A DNA stretch of 64,000 bases, taken from the NCBI GenBank assembly GCA_949752735.1, contig OX457052.1, positions 15,257,668 through 15,321,667 of the forward strand, given 5' to 3'. This document shows positions 1 through 12,776 of this stretch, piece after piece. Every line of letters starts with the position of its first letter. The stretch's first letter is position 1. The position numbers were made by a program, and so were the translations under genes. A model generated the notes under the pieces. That model was not told where the DNA came from, searched no databases, and saw only the letters and a program-made list of their open reading frames with translations. The stretch comes from Lumbricus terrestris (Eukaryota; Annelida; Clitellata; Crassiclitellata; Lumbricidae).

Positions 1-618
1 ATAGTTAACAGATTGTCACTGGATGCCAGCAGCTTTGATCGAGAAGCATGTAGAAAATATTAGTGCTATTCTCGACAAGAAAATTCTTCAATCACTTCCA
101 TGTAGTGATTTTAAGTTTCAGGGAAGCACTACAGAAATACTAATGCATGACCATTGCCCATGTAGCCTATCCAGATACTTGTATGCTAGGTCCAGCCAGT
201 CTTGATCGAGGTATACACGGTTATTCGGAGTGTAGGCCTACTCACCTAAAAAATTAAATATTTGTGTGAGCACTGAGCAGTCACAGTCGTCGGTCAAAAA
301 AGAGCCCAATACATGAATTTATCGACACTGGATAGGCTAATATAATTCGATTGTCCCTTCCAATCCTCAGGGACAGAACTGGACTAACTCACTGCTGCAG
401 ACCCTATAGTTTATTATTATTATTATTATATTCGTTTTAATGGTAACAAAAACTGATAGACACACCGCTATCAGGTACAAGAAGCAGTAGATCAAATACA
501 ATATAATACCTATAGAATGTCTTTAGCCTTGACTGTTGCATTTGCCTATAGGATGAGCACAAAATGACAGAAATTACAAAAGAATGTTTCTATGTTTATA
601 TAGGGTAGGCTGCAATAA

Positions 619-1169
619 TGAGATTAGACAATTTATTATAATTAATGAACATAGGGCGCCTTTCTATACAGAACCCGTGAAATATAATGTCTGTCATCTT
701 TAGTTGGCAATACAAAGTTGTGAGGGCGTGGCCTCAATTGATAGGGACGATGAGCAACCGGTGGGAAAAGCGGTCGAAGAACATGGAAGACATTTCTGGA
801 AACGGCAGTTAGAAGACGAGCATCCGCAAGATCAACCATTTCAGTCGCAGAAGGCGAGTCATTTGGCAAGTACCCTGATCGACGGACTCTTGATAATAGG
901 CGCTCGATCCTGGCTCGGTCCTGAGCAGTAGTAAAGCCCCACCACGCAGGAGCAGCATACATCATTCTGGAAATAGTAGTTGCTCTTGTAACTGTATGAA
1001 GAGCATCAGGTGATAGTCCATGCGCTCTCAACGTTCGCAGGGCATGAAGCGACCCGGCACAAGATGAGACTACATTGTCTACATGAGATGTGACTCGAAG
1101 ATCAGAGTTAATGGTAACTCCAAGTATATTTATTGAAGTTATAGTATATAGCGTAGAACCTGTACACAT
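619..1169 (-). mobile_element. LINE 3' fragment (reverse transcriptase C-terminal region)
   Basis: The minus strand is open for 175 codons. The translation has the features of the region after the catalytic domain of CR1/Jockey-type LINE polyproteins: an 'ILGVTI' start of the thumb region, 'MMYAAPAWWG', and an arginine-rich end with 'YQLRPRPHNF' and 'YISRVLYR'. No catalytic YADD segment or endonuclease is present, so this is a 5'-truncated dead copy. It lies downstream of exon 2 of the left-hand minus-strand gene, probably in that gene's second intron. Family placement is from recognition of the motif pattern, not from a search. Confidence 0.75.
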
Positions 1170-1314
1170 CTAAGGAACTGACTTGGTAGGCTACAGGAAC
1201 TAATGTTGTTAAAATCAGAAGTAGTGAGTCAGTTTCATGGATAGACTACGGCCCTACGCCATTCTAAGTGCAGACCATCTTATCTATGTTGGTTATCTTC
1301 TTTAGTGTTCTTAC

Positions 1315-3319
<2,005 letters not shown>

Positions 3320-3368
3320 TTTTCGTCTAGTCTTCTTCTTTCTAAAGCCCAATGAGAAAAAGACCTCG

Positions 3369-3376
3369 TGACGTCA
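3369..3376. promoter_or_regulatory. CRE-like palindrome upstream of left paralogue
   Basis: TGACGTCA lies 50 bp upstream of the ATG at 3319. It is conserved at the same spacing in the right copy (10277-10284). An inverted CCAAT box (CCCAAT on the plus strand, about 3346) lies between it and the start. A role in ATF/CREB-type regulation is inferred from the consensus only. Confidence 0.5.
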
Positions 3377-3387
3377 TCAATGATGTC

Positions 3388-4001
3388 CAGAGTTGCCACT
3401 GAGGTTTCATAATAAGTAAACCCAGATATCCTTCTGGAAGAAACCCAGAAAAACCCAGACTATGTATTAGCCTGTAAGCTATTATTGACCTCTTTGTTAG
3501 AATTAAGTTGGATTTTCACTTGTTCAGATGAGGGATGACAAAATGTCTGTCAAAATTTAACGAGTAGAATCAAATCTAGTTACAACTTTAAAAAATCAAT
3601 TGTCAAGGTTCTCAGAGACTCGATCGGCATCCATATCGGCAATAGAGATGTCGATGCGGCTTAACAAGGATGGGAGTGACCTGACCTACATGTATATTAA
3701 AACGTAAAAACAGTTTATTTCTGCGCAGAGCCATTCTTCTGCGTCACCAGGTTATAAATGTTTCGTGAATTGACAACGTGAAATCTTGATTGTGAAGTTT
3801 CAAATTAAAATTAGTGGACCAAAAATCATATTGCACAACCATTTTGCATGAAATTTCATAGGATATTCAAGCGTTGCATAATACATAATACAAAATGGTC
3901 AACTAATTATAATAAACCCAGATTTTGTCCGAAAAAAACAGAAACCCAGACGAATACCAAAAACCCAGCTGTAGTGGGAAAACCCAGCTGTGGCATCACT
4001 G
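3388..4001. mobile_element. hAT-like non-autonomous element, 614 bp
   Basis: The ends are CAGAGTTGCCAC and its imperfect inverse GTGGCATCACTG (10/12). It is flanked by a perfect 8-bp duplication ATGATGTC (3380-3387 and 4002-4009). The paralogous locus has one ATGATGTC (10288-10295) with continuous flanks, so it is an empty site. AAACCCAG motifs cluster inside both ends, as subterminal transposase-binding repeats do in hAT elements. No transposase frame is present. It sits 69 bp upstream of the left paralogue's ATG. Confidence 0.9.
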
Positions 4002-4287
4002 ATGATGTCCCATTGAACCGCAATAATAGAGGGATAATAATAATATAGAGATCCTTGCATAAACATATTGATCGAAGACCAAGTAGCCTAACTATATATT
4101 TCGGATGCCAATATAAATTCTATTCCTGCTATTATCATTCTAGTCCAATTATATAGTTTTGCAAGAGATGAACGATGGCAAAAAGAGTCGGTTTTAAACA
4201 ACTAGTCCACAGCAAATCGTACGCCAATAGGCCTATATAGCAACGTTGACAGTTCATATAGCCTCATAGACCTGGGTCAACAACAGT

Positions 4288-4540
4288 ACTGTGGGCGCGG
4301 TGGTGTATGGGTATGTTCGGTGACTTGGAGATGGAAGGTTGCGGATTCCAATCCACCTCTAGTCCCCGTCGTAGCGACCTTGAGCAAGTGCTGTATGAAA
4401 ACATTGGACTCAGCTAATTTGCCGCAGCTAGAGCTATCATGTGGTTCGCCTTCCATCTCAACTATCGCCTTCCGAACACAGAACCCTGAAAACCGGGTCA
4501 CCACTCTGACCGAATTCGCTTTTGATGATTGTCGTAAAAG
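4288..4540 (+). mobile_element. tRNA-derived SINE copy (head and body)
   Basis: GGGCGCGGTGGTGTATGGG..(A-box-like) is followed by GGATTCCAATCCACCTC (B-box-like), then 'GACCTTGAGCAAGTGCT'. The same head starts the SINE at 14210, while the body differs. It matches 10660-10920 because it was present before the duplication. Confidence 0.7.
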
Positions 4541-4630
4541 GGAATATTTCGTTGAGTATAGTGTTTTGACAGTCAGAGAGATTTACGGTTCACTCCACTC
4601 GCTGGCGTTACCTGTCTGTCTAGCCATCCG

Positions 4631-4882
4631 CAGTGGCGTAGACAAGGAGGGGTTTCGGGGATTAGGCACCCACCCATTGGCCTAGGGAAAAAGTTTTTTA
4701 AAGGCTATTTTATCAAAACAATTGCTTGTAGTAACAATTGTTTTTTTCTTACTTTATTCCCTTTGTTACTTTATTCCTTTTTTATTTACTGTAATAGGCC
4801 TACTGTTGGGTTGGTGTCAGAAAGGGCATCCGGCCAGGCCAAAAAAATCCCCCCCCATCATAAATTCCTGGCTACGCCACTG
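4631..4882. mobile_element. hAT-like MITE, CAGTGGCGTAG family, 252 bp
   Basis: Perfect 11-bp inverted ends CAGTGGCGTAG / CTACGCCACTG. The flanking 8-bp duplication is GCCATCCG / GCCATCTG. The paralogous sequence near 11010 reads straight through, so it inserted after the duplication. Close relatives are at 61297-61559 and, in reverse, 62605-62762. Confidence 0.9.
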
Positions 4883-5160
4883 GCCATCTGTACCAACACG
4901 CACATGTAGGTAGCCAATAGGAGCCAATAGGCCAAATGCGCGCGCAGTTCTGCACCTCATTGTGTATTCATGACGTTGGTGGTTCTTTCCGGATTTACGC
5001 GAACAAGTGTCTGGCACTGGCAGTAGATTCCGCACTTGCGGTTTGGTCCTTAAGAAGACAGCGTAGTTCCATAATTAGGCAGACTATACTCCATGCATAC
5101 GCATACGTAGGTGCTCATACCTGCATGCATGGCACTATGTCGGCTATGTAGTCTAACTAC

Positions 5161-6293
5161 AAAGAGTGCGATTAATTATTTGTATCGGGTAGTGTCTCGT
5201 TGCGCAGTTATGATCGCGCACGGTTTTGATATGCGCGGTTTTATAATATGATCAAGAGATTTATTTATTTATAACATTTGTTACTTGCACAATGTACAAA
5301 AAGCGTCATGTCAGAACAATTAATTTCCATTCAATAGGACTAGTAGCCTTACTAAAGTACAAGCTATTTTGAGTTAGCATCCAACCTGTTATAATAGTAT
5401 GTTGCTGATCGACGATCGACCCTTTCTTTGTTATTAAGAAAGCAATGCATTTACACAATGTAGTATCATACAACAAAGTGATGCAGAAACATATGTTACA
5501 TTTGCAACCCTGAAGACCAATCCCAGCTACAATTGCCTGAGATTTATATCAAAATGGAGCAGCAACAATTGGTAAAAACAATGTAATTTTCAGAGTGCTG
5601 AAATCATTTTATCCAAGATCAACTACAATTTGTTCACTATGATGCTCAGAAGAAGCCTTCTCAAATAAAGCAGTACAGGATGTTAGACTATGAACAAATC
5701 AACTGTCGAAACAATAAGGTTTGCTACAGAACGAACCTATCCACAGCACAATTATTACAAGTATATGAAAACGACCTATCCATACATTACGTAAGCCAAA
5801 TATTACTTTGGGCCCTCCCCTGGTGCAACTCGTACATTTTGCGGTCGTACAAATATGGTTCTTTACCCCCTTCTTAATAAAATTATTTAGACAAAATCAT
5901 CTATAAAACATTTATTTTAGCTTGCTTTTCATCTTAGTTAAACATATTATTCGCTGGTGGCTAAAATTTGTTAACTTTCAGGGTTCACTGTTTAGATCTC
6001 AACAGAATATAAAACTCTCTATTGATCAAGTAAGACTGTCACAATATGAAGCAGACAAGATCTACTGAACTCATTTTAAACCAATGCACGTCTAAATAAA
6101 ACTTTAACGCTAAGACTCCTTTCTTGAGTCAATGACTTTTAACACAATAATTATTAAGCAATGTGCACAAATGCTGAGAACATGGCGAACAGTTTCTTTA
6201 ACTATTGACTAATTTAGAGAAATCGGAGCATAGCCTTAGCTAATTTGTTCGCACCTAAACTATGAAGCACACTGTTCAGGATGCATATGGAGC
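5161..6293. other. Probable 3' region of right paralogue; otherwise AT-rich, no gene seen
   Basis: This lies downstream of the stop codon at 6294 on the minus strand. The nearest AATAAA on that strand is at 5916-5911, which would give a 3' UTR of roughly 400 nt. Left of that I see only AT-rich unique sequence up to the duplication edge. Confidence 0.4.
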
Positions 6294-6346
6294 TCAGTCG
6301 ATGCTGTAGTCCACGCTCGTCTTATATCCGCAGACATAGTAAGTCC
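6294..6346 (-). CDS. Exon 4 (terminal) of right paralogue
   Basis: After ATTTCATTTTTCAG, two bases complete a glycine codon. Sixteen codons ending SVDYSID and TGA follow. The phase fits exon 3. Confidence 0.7.
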
Positions 6347-9300
6347 CTGAAAAATGAAATCATACCAACCATCGACATCACACATCACGAAGAATTTGGA
6401 AAGTCACTCAGCTACCAAAATTAATTAACCCTTTTAAATCACTTCAATTAGATCAAGATAACGGATCAGCAATCACCTGTAATCAATATGCAAGCAAAAA
6501 ACTGCCTGAAGAAAACTGAAACTAGTATACGAAACCGATTCTTTTACTAGTCTGTTCTTTTCATTGTTACTATCACCATAAAAAATTTCCAAGTTTTTTT
6601 GCTGCGGCTGTACCGAATAGGTGATTATCACTAATCATCCGAAATTCCGAATATGAATGATTGGATCATTCGGCCGAATACAAATAGGTCTACTAATAGT
6701 CTACAAAATAGGTCTACCGACAACACTCGAAATTTCAAATGCAAGCAAACGTTTCAATTCAGTAAATTTAATACTTAATACATGAACCAAAAGTAAACAT
6801 TTACCCACATGTAATTTTTGCATCCTTCTGCCAATGTAACTAAACTTAGAAATCGTCGCTTAGAGCTCTGTTAATAAATGAATGCTACATTGGTTTTCAA
6901 GAAACGCCAATAGTTCCATTTTGTCAGCATAAATGCAGAAACAGATACAGAATTCTCATTCAGTCCGATTGCTACCATTTTGTCGAATACCGAATAGCCA
7001 TGGCCGGCTATTCAGTACCGTAGCGAATACGAAGTGAATGCTCCGTACAGCCCTAAATTGCACCATCATTTATTTCAATTATAGTCCAGACTTGGAAAAC
7101 AACCTATTTTTCACTCTGAGAGCTCTGCGACTCGTGCAAGTTGCATAGATGGAGGCGGCTATTGTAAGACACCAATGACAAAGTCACTTTGATTTTGTCT
7201 TGAAATTACCTTTTCCCTTTACATAGAGGGTCATTTCATCCCCTTCTCGAACGGAGAAGCGAACAGGATGCTGGAGGTCTTTCTGATTCCCCCAGAAAAA
7301 AGGACCATCTTGACCGTTCCTGATTAGACGCAAACACTCATCCCAGTGATCTTCAAAAAATAATGAACAGAGGTGTCACTGCCAGCATATTTGAGAAGTA
7401 GGCATATGCAGCAAATAATAGCCCATAAAACTCCTGCGTCGCTTTGTATCCGGATAAGAGCATGCCAGATACATGGAACTTGCCCACTCACGCGTAAAGG
7501 AGGACACATACATAAACTGAAAACTTTCCTCTTTAAGTCTACATATATATAGATAGTTTTAATGGCCGCCGAACTTCAATGTGCACTTCCGAGCTTTGTA
7601 AGGAGGACATTATCAAATTTCAGTCGTATTGTATTGTATTGTATACATGTACAATGTTGTACATTGGAGCATGAAACTCGATTTAGCATTATACAGTAAA
7701 ATTGAATCATACATTACTAGGGCTGATTGTTTCAGGGCGGCTAATAATTTTTTAATCTGTCAGTGGTTAAACTCAGCCGGATAGCAGTCCTGCACATAGA
7801 ATTTGATGTACATGTGCGTCACCTTAACTATGAGATCAGCTACATGAACTATGGGACCCGCTGCCTTAAAGAGGGGGGACCAGTTACCTAAATGTGTTTC
7901 ACTTGTAACAATCAGCCATGTGCATCATTCGTGTTCCTCACATAATTTTTATGCTTTATCCGAAGAGTAAATAGTAAGCATCGGTTATAGATTCGCCAGA
8001 TAAATATAGGTTGCAAATTTGCGATTTTTTTTAGATCCGCCACCTCTTCACCAGCAATCTAACCACTGCCATAAGACACCATTATAACAATTAATCAAAC
8101 CATCCTCGAGTTGTCCACTTGCTATCTTTTGCACTAACACTGACACATAATTAGACGCTGTTTACCATAAATTATCGTTCGCACAACACTTCATGCGTGC
8201 TTGTGTGCAGTGTTTAATCTAAACGTCTCAGGGGAGGGGGAGCTCCCCCAGGAATGACATTCCTCCAGAAAAATTCGTGGTGTTGTTTACACGGATAGAT
8301 GTATCATCCCACTCAGAAAAAGGATAAACGCAAGATTTTCCTCGCCCCGAAAAATTCAACAGCTGTGTACTGTGTAGCCTATAATGTAAAAGTTGACCCT
8401 CGGAATGATTCGACAGCGCAACATCGATGCACTGGAAAGAAGACTCTAAAAATTACGTCAGACGAAATCGCCGGTCAAAGGGTGACGTCATCGGTGTCTA
8501 GCCCAGCGGTTGCCGTCCCCCGCCAAAAACGCCTGGTTTCCCGCCCCCCAGAAACCTGAATCCCCCCATCCTCCAAGCAGAGGTATACTAGATTAAACAC
8601 TGCTTGTGTGAATGGATGATAATTGTGCAATTGTAAATCTGTGTCTGTAAACAGCAGCAACAGGCTGTAGGAGTTAGGAACAAGTATACCTGTTGTATAA
8701 TATCACTATGCTTTTCATTTGCACGTCTGTCAGATTTTGAGCCTAGATGACATGTAACTGCTACCAGCTCTCCTGTGAAAATAAGCACACACATACACAC
8801 ACACACACACACACACGCGCGCGCGCATGTATGCACTGTCGATATTTCCTACTTGAGAGAAGACTTAAAACACATTTACCCTAATTATTATAGGTTCTAT
8901 GTTGTCTGCAAATACTGTATATGTGTAAATACTGTATCTTCTTTGAACAGTGCTCTTACCCTTTTTATCACACTCCTTATCAGACATTCCACGATGTGTG
9001 GTTGGATCCTGAGCAATGTTGTTCAGGCAGACATGCGATTTCATCACTAGTTTATATTTGATTCCCGGCTCTATTTTCACTCCTGAAATTTAAAAAAACA
9101 GAAGAAGTCCTAAAATTGTCTTTATGCGTGTAATATTATTACATGTATTAATGAAATTCATATTTTTAAAGCATGTACAGCACTGTAAATTGTACACAGT
9201 ATGTGCTTCGAAGTATCCAGTAATAATTTATAAGCAATGTAAGGTCCATTCGCGGGAGAGGCTGAGAAGTCCTTAGCGTCTCCACTGATTTTATTTTCAA

Positions 9301-10228
9301 CAAAGACGATGGATGTGACATATTAAGTTACCCCTTACACAGTCCGCAAGCATAGGCGCAGCCACCCTACGAGACGCTTCACTCCCAACTTTCGAACAGA
9401 TTAGGATGGTCCCTCACGTTTTGTCACCGACTGTTAATAAACATTCAATAGGAATTGAAAACACTGCATGCGAAGATATTCCACGATGCGTCACACACTG
9501 GCGTAGAGAGCGAGAGGTAACGAGTTCGAGCCCCCGTTGGGCGGATGTGCTTTGTAGACTGCTATTAGCGCCATGTATTGAAGGCTGTCTCTGTTCAGCT
9601 ATGGGACTAATATCGATATTAGTCCCAGGTTCAGCTAGTTAGTTAAGATTTATGTATTCTGCAATCTAAGTTCCTGTAAATCTAGCTGTAAATTGTTTCA
9701 ACTGCATAATTGTACACTGTAACCGGTTGCGGTCTGTCAACCGGATTGTTGAATAAAGGAAAACTATAATTAATAGAGCCAAAAACGGTAGAGTAGTGGT
9801 TAACACGCTGGCCAAGAGTGCGAGAGGTAGTGAGTCCGAGCCCCCGTTGGGCGGATTTGCTTTGTAGGCTGCCATCGGCGCCGTGTAATTACAAAGCTGT
9901 CTGTTCAGTTAGTAAAGTTTCATTAAGATTATTGCATAACTTGTAAATGTAAAGCGCAGTGCGTCTTGCAGGCGTTTAATTAAAGAAAAGATATTATTAT
10001 TATTATATTATTATTATATTAATTATGGAGCGCACACTAGCCACCGGTAAGAGGTCTCAAATCTCAATGCAGCCGGCAAGAATCTTCGAATAGCCTAATG
10101 TCAAAACATTGTCATAACATAATATTATAATCTATAATTATGTGCTCAGTCGTTACGTGTCTGTATCACTTACCAATGAATGACCCCTCGCCATTACCAA
10201 TCTCAACTGTTAAACTCCGATCCGCCAT
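6294..10228 (-). CDS. Right paralogue: complete 4-exon gene, 123-aa protein of unknown family
   Basis: Coding exons on the minus strand are 10228-10174, 9082-8960, 7350-7210 and 6346-6294. All three introns are phase 1 with GT-AG borders (GTAAGTG, GTAAGAGC, GTAATTTC donors; AAATTTCAG, TTTTTTGAAG, CATTTTTCAG acceptors). Joined, they give an unbroken 123-residue frame from ATG to TGA. It starts MADRSLTVEIGNGEGSFI, contains 'IKYKLVMK', 'NIAQDP', 'HWDECLRLIRNGQDG', 'FFWGN' and 'VRFSVREGDEMTLYVKG', and ends 'YYVCGYKTSVDYSID'. There are four cysteines and two tryptophans, no signal peptide and no membrane segment. Alternating hydrophobic strands suggest a small, probably soluble beta-rich protein. 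I do not recognise the family. The left paralogue keeps exons 1 and 2 with identical lengths and phases, which supports a real gene. Intron 1 holds SINEs, intron 2 a hAT MITE. Confidence 0.78.
7210..7350 (-). CDS. Exon 3 of right paralogue
   Basis: The exon is 141 nt, two bases plus 46 codons plus one base. It carries the 'HWDECLRLI' and 'FFWGNQKDLQHP' segments. It stands out from AT-rich flanks by base composition. A longer open frame at 7324-7509 only clips this exon in the wrong frame. Confidence 0.75.
8208..8602. mobile_element. hAT-like MITE, 395 bp
   Basis: Perfect 14-bp inverted ends CAGTGTTTAATCTA. Perfect flanking 8-bp duplication CTTGTGTG (8200-8207 and 8603-8610). It lies in intron 2 of the right paralogue. 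The 86-codon open frame inside it does not resemble a transposase. Confidence 0.92.
8795..8826. repeat. (CA)n(CG)n microsatellite
   Basis: A short dinucleotide run in intron 2 of the right paralogue. Confidence 0.9.
8960..9082 (-). CDS. Exon 2 of right paralogue
   Basis: The exon is 123 nt, the same length as 1437-1315. It encodes 'VKIEPGIKYKLVMKSHVCL' and 'NNIAQDPTTH'. Acceptor TTTAAATTTCAG and donor GTAAGAGC. Confidence 0.8.
9487..9770 (+). mobile_element. tRNA-derived SINE, copy 1 of a head-to-tail pair
   Basis: The box B-like GAGTTCGAGCCCCCGTTGGGCGG and the downstream 'TTTGTAG.CTGC' are shared with the next copy. It is interrupted at 9601-9628 by a 28-bp palindromic insertion with an 8-bp duplication. 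It lies in intron 1 of the right paralogue. Confidence 0.75.
9601..9628. mobile_element. 28-bp palindromic insertion with 8-bp direct flanks
   Basis: A perfect 26-bp palindrome (half-site TGGGACTAATATC, 9602-9627) lies between two copies of GTTCAGCT (9593-9600 and 9629-9636). The neighbouring SINE copy lacks it. The 8-bp duplication fits two hAT-type ends fused with no interior. Confidence 0.7.
9777..9995 (+). mobile_element. tRNA-derived SINE, copy 2
   Basis: A-box-like GAGTAGTGGTTAACACGC is followed by B-box-like GAGTCCGAGCCCCC. The body matches copy 1, and the 3' end runs into (ATT)n (about 9990-10020). Confidence 0.8.
10174..10228 (-). CDS. Exon 1 of right paralogue
   Basis: ATGGCGGAT.. 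encodes 18 codons plus one base to a GTAAGTG donor. I chose this ATG because it is the first in frame and the frame, context and donor are conserved in the left copy. Confidence 0.78.
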
Positions 10229-10276
10229 TTTTCGTCTAGTCTTCTTCTTGCTAAAGTCCAATAAGAAAAGACCTCG

Positions 10277-10284
10277 TGACGTCA
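10277..10284. promoter_or_regulatory. CRE-like palindrome upstream of right paralogue
   Basis: TGACGTCA lies about 50 bp upstream of the ATG, with an inverted CCAAT box (plus-strand TCCAAT, about 10257) nearer the start. Both are conserved in the left copy. No TATA box is obvious. Confidence 0.5.
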
Positions 10285-11297
10285 TCAATGATGTCACATT
10301 GAACCACAATATTCATTCATTCAAAAATTTATATAAATTATAATAATTATTAATAATAATAATAGAATAATAGAATAATTGTCTATAATAAAGATCCTTG
10401 CATAATAATTATATTGATCGAAGACCAGTATTTAATTTTACAACAGTTTTGCAGATCAAGAAACTATCGTTAATACGCAGTTCGGATGCCAATATTATAA
10501 ATTATATTCCTGCTATTATCATTCTGGTCCAATTAGGTTTTGCAATAGATGAAGATGGTTAAAAAAGAGTCGGTTTTAAACAAACTAGTCCACAGCAAAT
10601 CGTAGGCCAACATCATAGCAACGTTGGCAGTTCATAGCCTCGAAGACCTGGACCGACAACTTTGGAGCGCGGAGGTGTAGGCCTACTGTATGGGTATGTT
10701 CGGTGACTTGGAGGCGGACGATTGCGGTTTCGAATCCACCTCTAGTCGCCGCGTAGGAACCTTGATCAAGTGCTGTATGAAAATATTGGCCTAAGCTAAT
10801 TTGCCGCAGGTAGCTATGATGTGATTCGCCTTCCAGCTCAAGTATCACCTTCCCAACACAGAACCATAAAAACCGGGTCACCACGCTGACCGAGTTCGCT
10901 TTTGATGATTGTCGTAAAAGGGAATTTCGTTGAATGTAGTGTTTTGCCCGTCAGAGAATTTTACAGTTCACTCCACTCGCTGGCGTTAACCTACTTGTAC
11001 CTATCTGTCTAGCCATCCGTACCAACCCTCACATGTAGGCCTATAGGAGCCAATGGGCCTAATGAGCGCGCAGTTCTGCCCCTCATTGTGTATTCATGAC
11101 ATGGATGGTTCTTTCCGGATTTACGCGAACAAGTGTCTGGCAGTAGATACCGCACTTGCGGTTTGGTCTTTAAGAAGAAGACAGCGTAGCTTCATAATTA
11201 AGCAGACTATACTCCATGCGTACGCATACGTAGGTGTTCATACCTGCATGCATGGCACTATAATATGTATAGCTATTTAGGCCTATGTATGAGCATT

Positions 11298-11525
11298 CGT
11301 TATAGCGCCCCTTCAAGACTGCTACTCAGAGGCGCTCCAGATTATACAGCGCGGACGCTAAATCGGTGTTTCACGTCGAAGCGCGTGCATGAGCGATTGC
11401 GAGTGAAAGACTTGCTCAGGGTCCCTATATACGCGGCGGCTTAAGGTGGATTCAAACCCGCAACCTTCCGGCTCCAAGACACCGAACAGAGGGCCTACCC
11501 ATAGGCTAAATCATCGCGCCCACAG
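11298..11525 (-). mobile_element. Full-length tRNA-head SINE, antisense
   Basis: Read on the minus strand: TGTGGGCGCGATGATTTAG.. head, B-box-like GGGTTTGAATCCACC, 'GACCCTGAGCAAGTCTTTCACTCGCAATCGC', then the GGAGCGCCTCTGAGTAG..CTTGAAGGGGCGCTATA tail. Same family as 14210-14438. Confidence 0.85.
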
Positions 11526-11980
11526 TGAATGAATTACCTTGTCTTTACAATTAAACCGGTCTACACTAGAGTGACTAGACTATAAGCACTAGCCCCTGTT
11601 CTTAATTTCCCGCCTTACCTTTTCAGGCTCTTCCTTTAAACATTTAGGCTATACGTAACCATTGTACTTTGCCCTAACCCCCTGCAAAAATCTATGCAGG
11701 CATACACGCTATAGAAAAAAGCAAGAAATGGGGCGACAATTCAGCGATGATTTGGGCTAGAAACGGCAACAACGACGAAATTCTAATCGCAAAGACTTAG
11801 CCTATATAATAGTGCGCACCTATTTTCAGAAATCGTGTTGATTGCTCCAAGTCGTGCGGTGATGAATGCGGCTTTTGGAGCGTACACAACCGTCTGCATG
11901 CTTCGGTGCAAATAGTTCGGTTTGAAGCTCTGAATAATTTATAATCGGTGCTTTAATCGTCGTTGACCAGTGAGCGCATA

Positions 11981-12040
11981 CAGGGTGGCTCAAAAAAGTA
12001 CCACCGAATAAAACGGTAATATATTTTTTGAGCCATCCTG
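11981..12040. mobile_element. 60-bp mariner-type MITE remnant
   Basis: CAGGGTGGCTCAAAAAA and its near-inverse TTTTTTGAGCCATCCTG face each other across 26 bp and are flanked by TA dinucleotides. The ends match those of the 1.4-kb mariner at 56958-58360. Confidence 0.85.
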
Positions 12041-12518
12041 TACATGTTATGTAGGGAAGCTCAACCGAGAATAATTAATCGGGAGCAGTTGGTGCAATGT
12101 GTGACGCTTCATGGTTCAATAGCGCAGCATCAGAATGCGCGGCTAGTTCGGCGTTTAGGAAAATCCATCCATCAAACTGCTTCAGGGTCTTAAATATACA
12201 AACATATAAACAATTCATCCGTTGTCTGTTGACCATTCTAGATGCTCACGTACGCCAATGCCTGAACCAGACCTGCGAATGAGACGTTTGCTTGGCATCG
12301 TATTCCCAGTTGATTGGAGCGCGCGCATTGCAATGGAGTGTGCGGTGCGGGGGTTTGAGTATAATTATTGACATCTGATTTTGCATTTCCTTCTCTCCGG
12401 TGGCTTTGTTAGGCTGCCAATTTTTGATTTTGGTATTCAGGAACGCTTTCAGTTACTTGATATGCCATTAACAATTCACAATGTCCACGTCACTGTTTGG
12501 ACCTGTAGGACCTAGGCC

Positions 12519-12776
12519 CAAGGCCGTAGCTAGGGGGTGTTTTGGGTGTTTGAACACCCCCCGAAATGGAAAATGGAAAAAAGAAAATAATGCATTTACT
12601 AGCACATGATGTAAAAACCATGAAATAAAACCATGAAAACACACCACCCCCCCCGATGAAAAATGTAAACATTTCCTGAAGATTTCGGCCGGATGACTAA
12701 AAAAGGTCATCAGTTTTTCGGAAGGGAAACTGAAGAAACACCCCCCGAAATCAAATCCTGGCTATATATGGCCTTG
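12519..12776. mobile_element. hAT-like MITE, 258 bp
   Basis: Ends CAAGGCCGTAGCTAGG.. / ..CCTGGCTATATATGGCCTTG (7 perfect terminal bases, then diverged). Flanked by a perfect 8-bp duplication CCTAGGCC (12511-12518 and 12777-12784). It contains the GATGACTAAAAAAGGTCATC hairpin shared by several MITEs in this window. Confidence 0.88.

Larger units (their letters stand above)
10020..11280. repeat. Duplication copy 2 (partner at 2940-5160)
   Basis: Collinear with copy 1 but without the 614-bp and 252-bp insertions. It carries exon 1 of the right paralogue and its upstream DNA. At 10288-10295 it shows the pre-insertion ATGATGTC site. Confidence 0.88.

Noticed and set aside
4320..4685. 121-codon plus frame
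   Set aside because: It overlaps a SINE copy and runs into a MITE; the duplicated locus lacks the frame.
7324..7509. 61-codon minus frame
   Set aside because: It overlaps the real exon 3 (7350-7210) by a few bases in the wrong frame and is intronic otherwise.
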